In this document: one piece after another, positions 62,301 through 64,000 of the stretch
Position numbering within the stretch: the first letter of the stretch is position 1
Layout: each line of letters starts with the position of its first letter
Assembly (NCBI GenBank): GCA_963920575.1
Contig: OY986963.1
Location: 3,944,896-4,008,895 of the forward strand
Origin: Narthecium ossifragum
Lineage: Eukaryota > Streptophyta > Magnoliopsida > Dioscoreales > Nartheciaceae
Length of the DNA stretch: 64,000 nt
Direction of reading: 5' to 3'
Notes under the pieces: generated by a model
Databases searched by the model: none
Told to the model about the DNA's origin: nothing
The model's input: the letters and a program-made list of their open reading frames with translations, nothing else
Translations under genes and position numbers: made by a program

Positions 62301-63741
62301 CAAGCCTCGTGCATCACGTCTATGTTAAACACAAGTAGAACATGTCAACCTTATAACATATGCATGCCAAATTACTCATGAACATATAACATATGCATAG
62401 TTGGATGGTTCAATTTTGAATCTACTTCAAACATGAAAATCCATGGCCTAGTACAACACATCCGAATGTTTTCCATCTGTAATCTGAATATCTACATAAT
62501 ACCGCGAAAGACTAGCTGAAAATAACATAGACTCCTGAATGCCGCATAGAAGGAACTAAGGATGCTTCCCTCGCAGAATATCAAAGGAGCAAAATTTTAA
62601 ACATCTCTTTGTAAAGGTTACAGGAAGGAAGAAGAATGACATGTGTTCCATCTGGGATTCAAATTCCTATGGAGCAAATAAAAACTTAAATAAAGGTAAC
62701 TTACACGTCAAGAAGGCTGTTGTCTATAAGCAGCTTTTTGAGTTCGAGAGCAATTTTAATGGCAACGTGATTGGGAATCTGCAATTGATCAAGAAAAATA
62801 ATCAACTTTTTTATATTCTTACCTTCTATCCTAGCAAAGGCAGTAGAATATTAATGGCGTAATCCAATATAAATTTCACAGCACAAGAAAGAACAAGTAA
62901 CAAGGCAAAATAGACTTTTCGACAACAATTCCTTTCAGAAAGTGCCTGTGTTTATAACAACAAAAGGACCATCAAAAAAATAAAGACGTCATGTAGAATA
63001 TATGATATGTGGTGATTTGATATCCATAGCTTAAAACATAAAAGATATAATATCGAACCCTTTTGATATCACTTCCATAACATACGGAATGTTCTTTGTT
63101 ATGATAACTCAAATCTAAGAGCATCGTGGGTTTTGGACTCTCAAAAGCCTCCTTAGATCTGTCATATCAGCAACCATGTTTAAATAGGACACAGCAGCGA
63201 TCAGCTGAATGCAAACGAAATTCTTTAAAAAAATTAGAATTGCTCCACCAACTAACATGATTGGATAGACGTAGCGAGCCTAAAGAACCATTGACAAACT
63301 TCTCTAGTTTCACCGGAAGAAGAAAGGAAAGCTAGAATCCGGCATCCACCTTTGTTACAGTGAGCATCCTGCTGAGAAGAAACCTCGAGAGAACATAGTA
63401 ATGGTCGGCGTTGTCTCCAAGCCACACCTTCACCTGTCTCCGCATTCCAACCCACAATATATAAGAAAGAATCTCCAAATCTTACAACTCGGACCAAAAG
63501 AAAGCAAGGTTGAAACCTTGACGAAGTCATATTTAGAGGAGGTGCTGCGGGAGGTGGTCCTCGCGAGGGGGGCGGCGTCGGAGGAGACCTTGTCTTTATT
63601 TTTCTTCTCTTCGTCAAAGGGATCATCGCCGGCGGCGGACGGGATGAAGACCGAGAGGCTTTTGCCTTTCTTCAGGATTCGAGGGGCCTCGGCGGCCTTC
63701 GCCTCCTCTCCGCCGTCTCGCTCCGCTGCTGTGCTCCCCAT
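56389..63741 (-). CDS. LPA1-like: LPA1-like P-loop kinase (2-phosphoglycerate kinase homologue)
   Basis: Fifteen minus-strand exons encode 498 aa: 63517-63741, 63350-63433, 62705-62778, 61946-61979, 61724-61782, 60979-61093, 60841-60878, 59822-59919, 59564-59619, 58813-59074, 58398-58588, 57423-57479, 56931-56996, 56568-56642 and 56389-56451. Several are under 100 bp and were found by reading. All phases agree. KVWLGDNADHYYVLSRFLLS and MERRGYGEEYINRYKMMTRF precede the Walker A motif GTACAGKST (about 173-181); then come DMVYELLRTST, SEELITEFCRECRVVRKGLAG and KPIIIEGIHLDPSIYL. This order matches the plant LPA1 family, related to archaeal 2-phosphoglycerate kinases; the rice member lowers seed phytic acid when mutated. 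The exons at 58.4-59.1 kb add an acidic, Ser-rich spacer. The protein is shorter than the roughly 700-aa Arabidopsis members as I recall them, ending PSKDIRQGETE. Catalysis is inferred, not shown. Confidence 0.88.
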
Positions 63742-64000
63742 CGATTGGCCGGATCCGATCGGATTGGATGCGTCTTAGGGCCGCAATATTACGATTCCGA
63801 TATAAACGAGATGATCAACATAAGCATGCTCGTCGGCTTAAAGCCCAGCCAGGGCCTGCTGTGCTTGCGACTGGCGAGACCTTTGCGAGCCGACGCCGCT
63901 CGCCCGCTTTAAATTAAGGGACAGTTTGGCTTACAATATTCAGCGGTTAGATTATTTGCATTCTATTATTACAATCTTATGCTATTTATTCGGATCACAA
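63742..64000. other. Upstream flank of the LPA1-like gene
   Basis: Presumed promoter and leader of the minus-strand gene. No TATA box stands out and no other gene is seen. Confidence 0.35.

Overview
This window is plant nuclear DNA. It has intron-rich genes with GT-AG junctions, plastid and chaperonin genes of plant type, and many plant transposons. A LIGULELESS1/SPL8-type SBP gene and the mix of very GC-rich genes (metalloproteinase, GATA factor) with AT-richer ones suggest a monocot; the species cannot be fixed from the sequence.

Left part (1-8.4 kb): the tail of a LINE, an SPL8-like gene on the plus strand, two copies of a palindrome-rich MITE family, and a converging SPL locus on the minus strand. 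That locus keeps exon 1 and the last exon, which carries a miR156 site, but the middle exon encoding the second half of the SBP domain is not found.

Repeat island (9.3-20.1 kb): two Helitron families, a 2.28-kb solo LTR with a CATGA duplication, a Pack-MULE with a 9-bp TAGTATAAA duplication carrying ABCG-transporter and LRR gene pieces, a PIF/Harbinger-like element, and LINE debris. Next come an intronless matrix metalloproteinase gene (21.5-22.6 kb), a LINE remnant split by a 290-bp solo LTR (24.1-25.7 kb), and a small two-exon PHD-finger gene (28.2-28.8 kb).

Housekeeping block (31.8-43.9 kb): a three-exon plastid fibrillin/PAP gene and the 17-exon gene for the alpha subunit of the CCT chaperonin lie head to head, 379 bp apart. 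Right part: a GATA factor (49.0-50.1 kb), a second Pack-MULE carrying a broken, partly triplicated geranylgeranyl reductase copy (50.9-52.8 kb), a five-exon remorin gene (53.9-55.6 kb), and a 15-exon LPA1/2-phosphoglycerate-kinase-like P-loop gene (56.4-63.7 kb).

I rebuilt exon structures by hand from splice junctions and reading phase; every rebuilt complete CDS has a length divisible by three. The genes do not form one pathway. The most notable features are the SPL locus without its middle exon, the two gene-capturing MULEs, and the MITE family built from alternating ATCGGTAG and CTACCGAT motifs.
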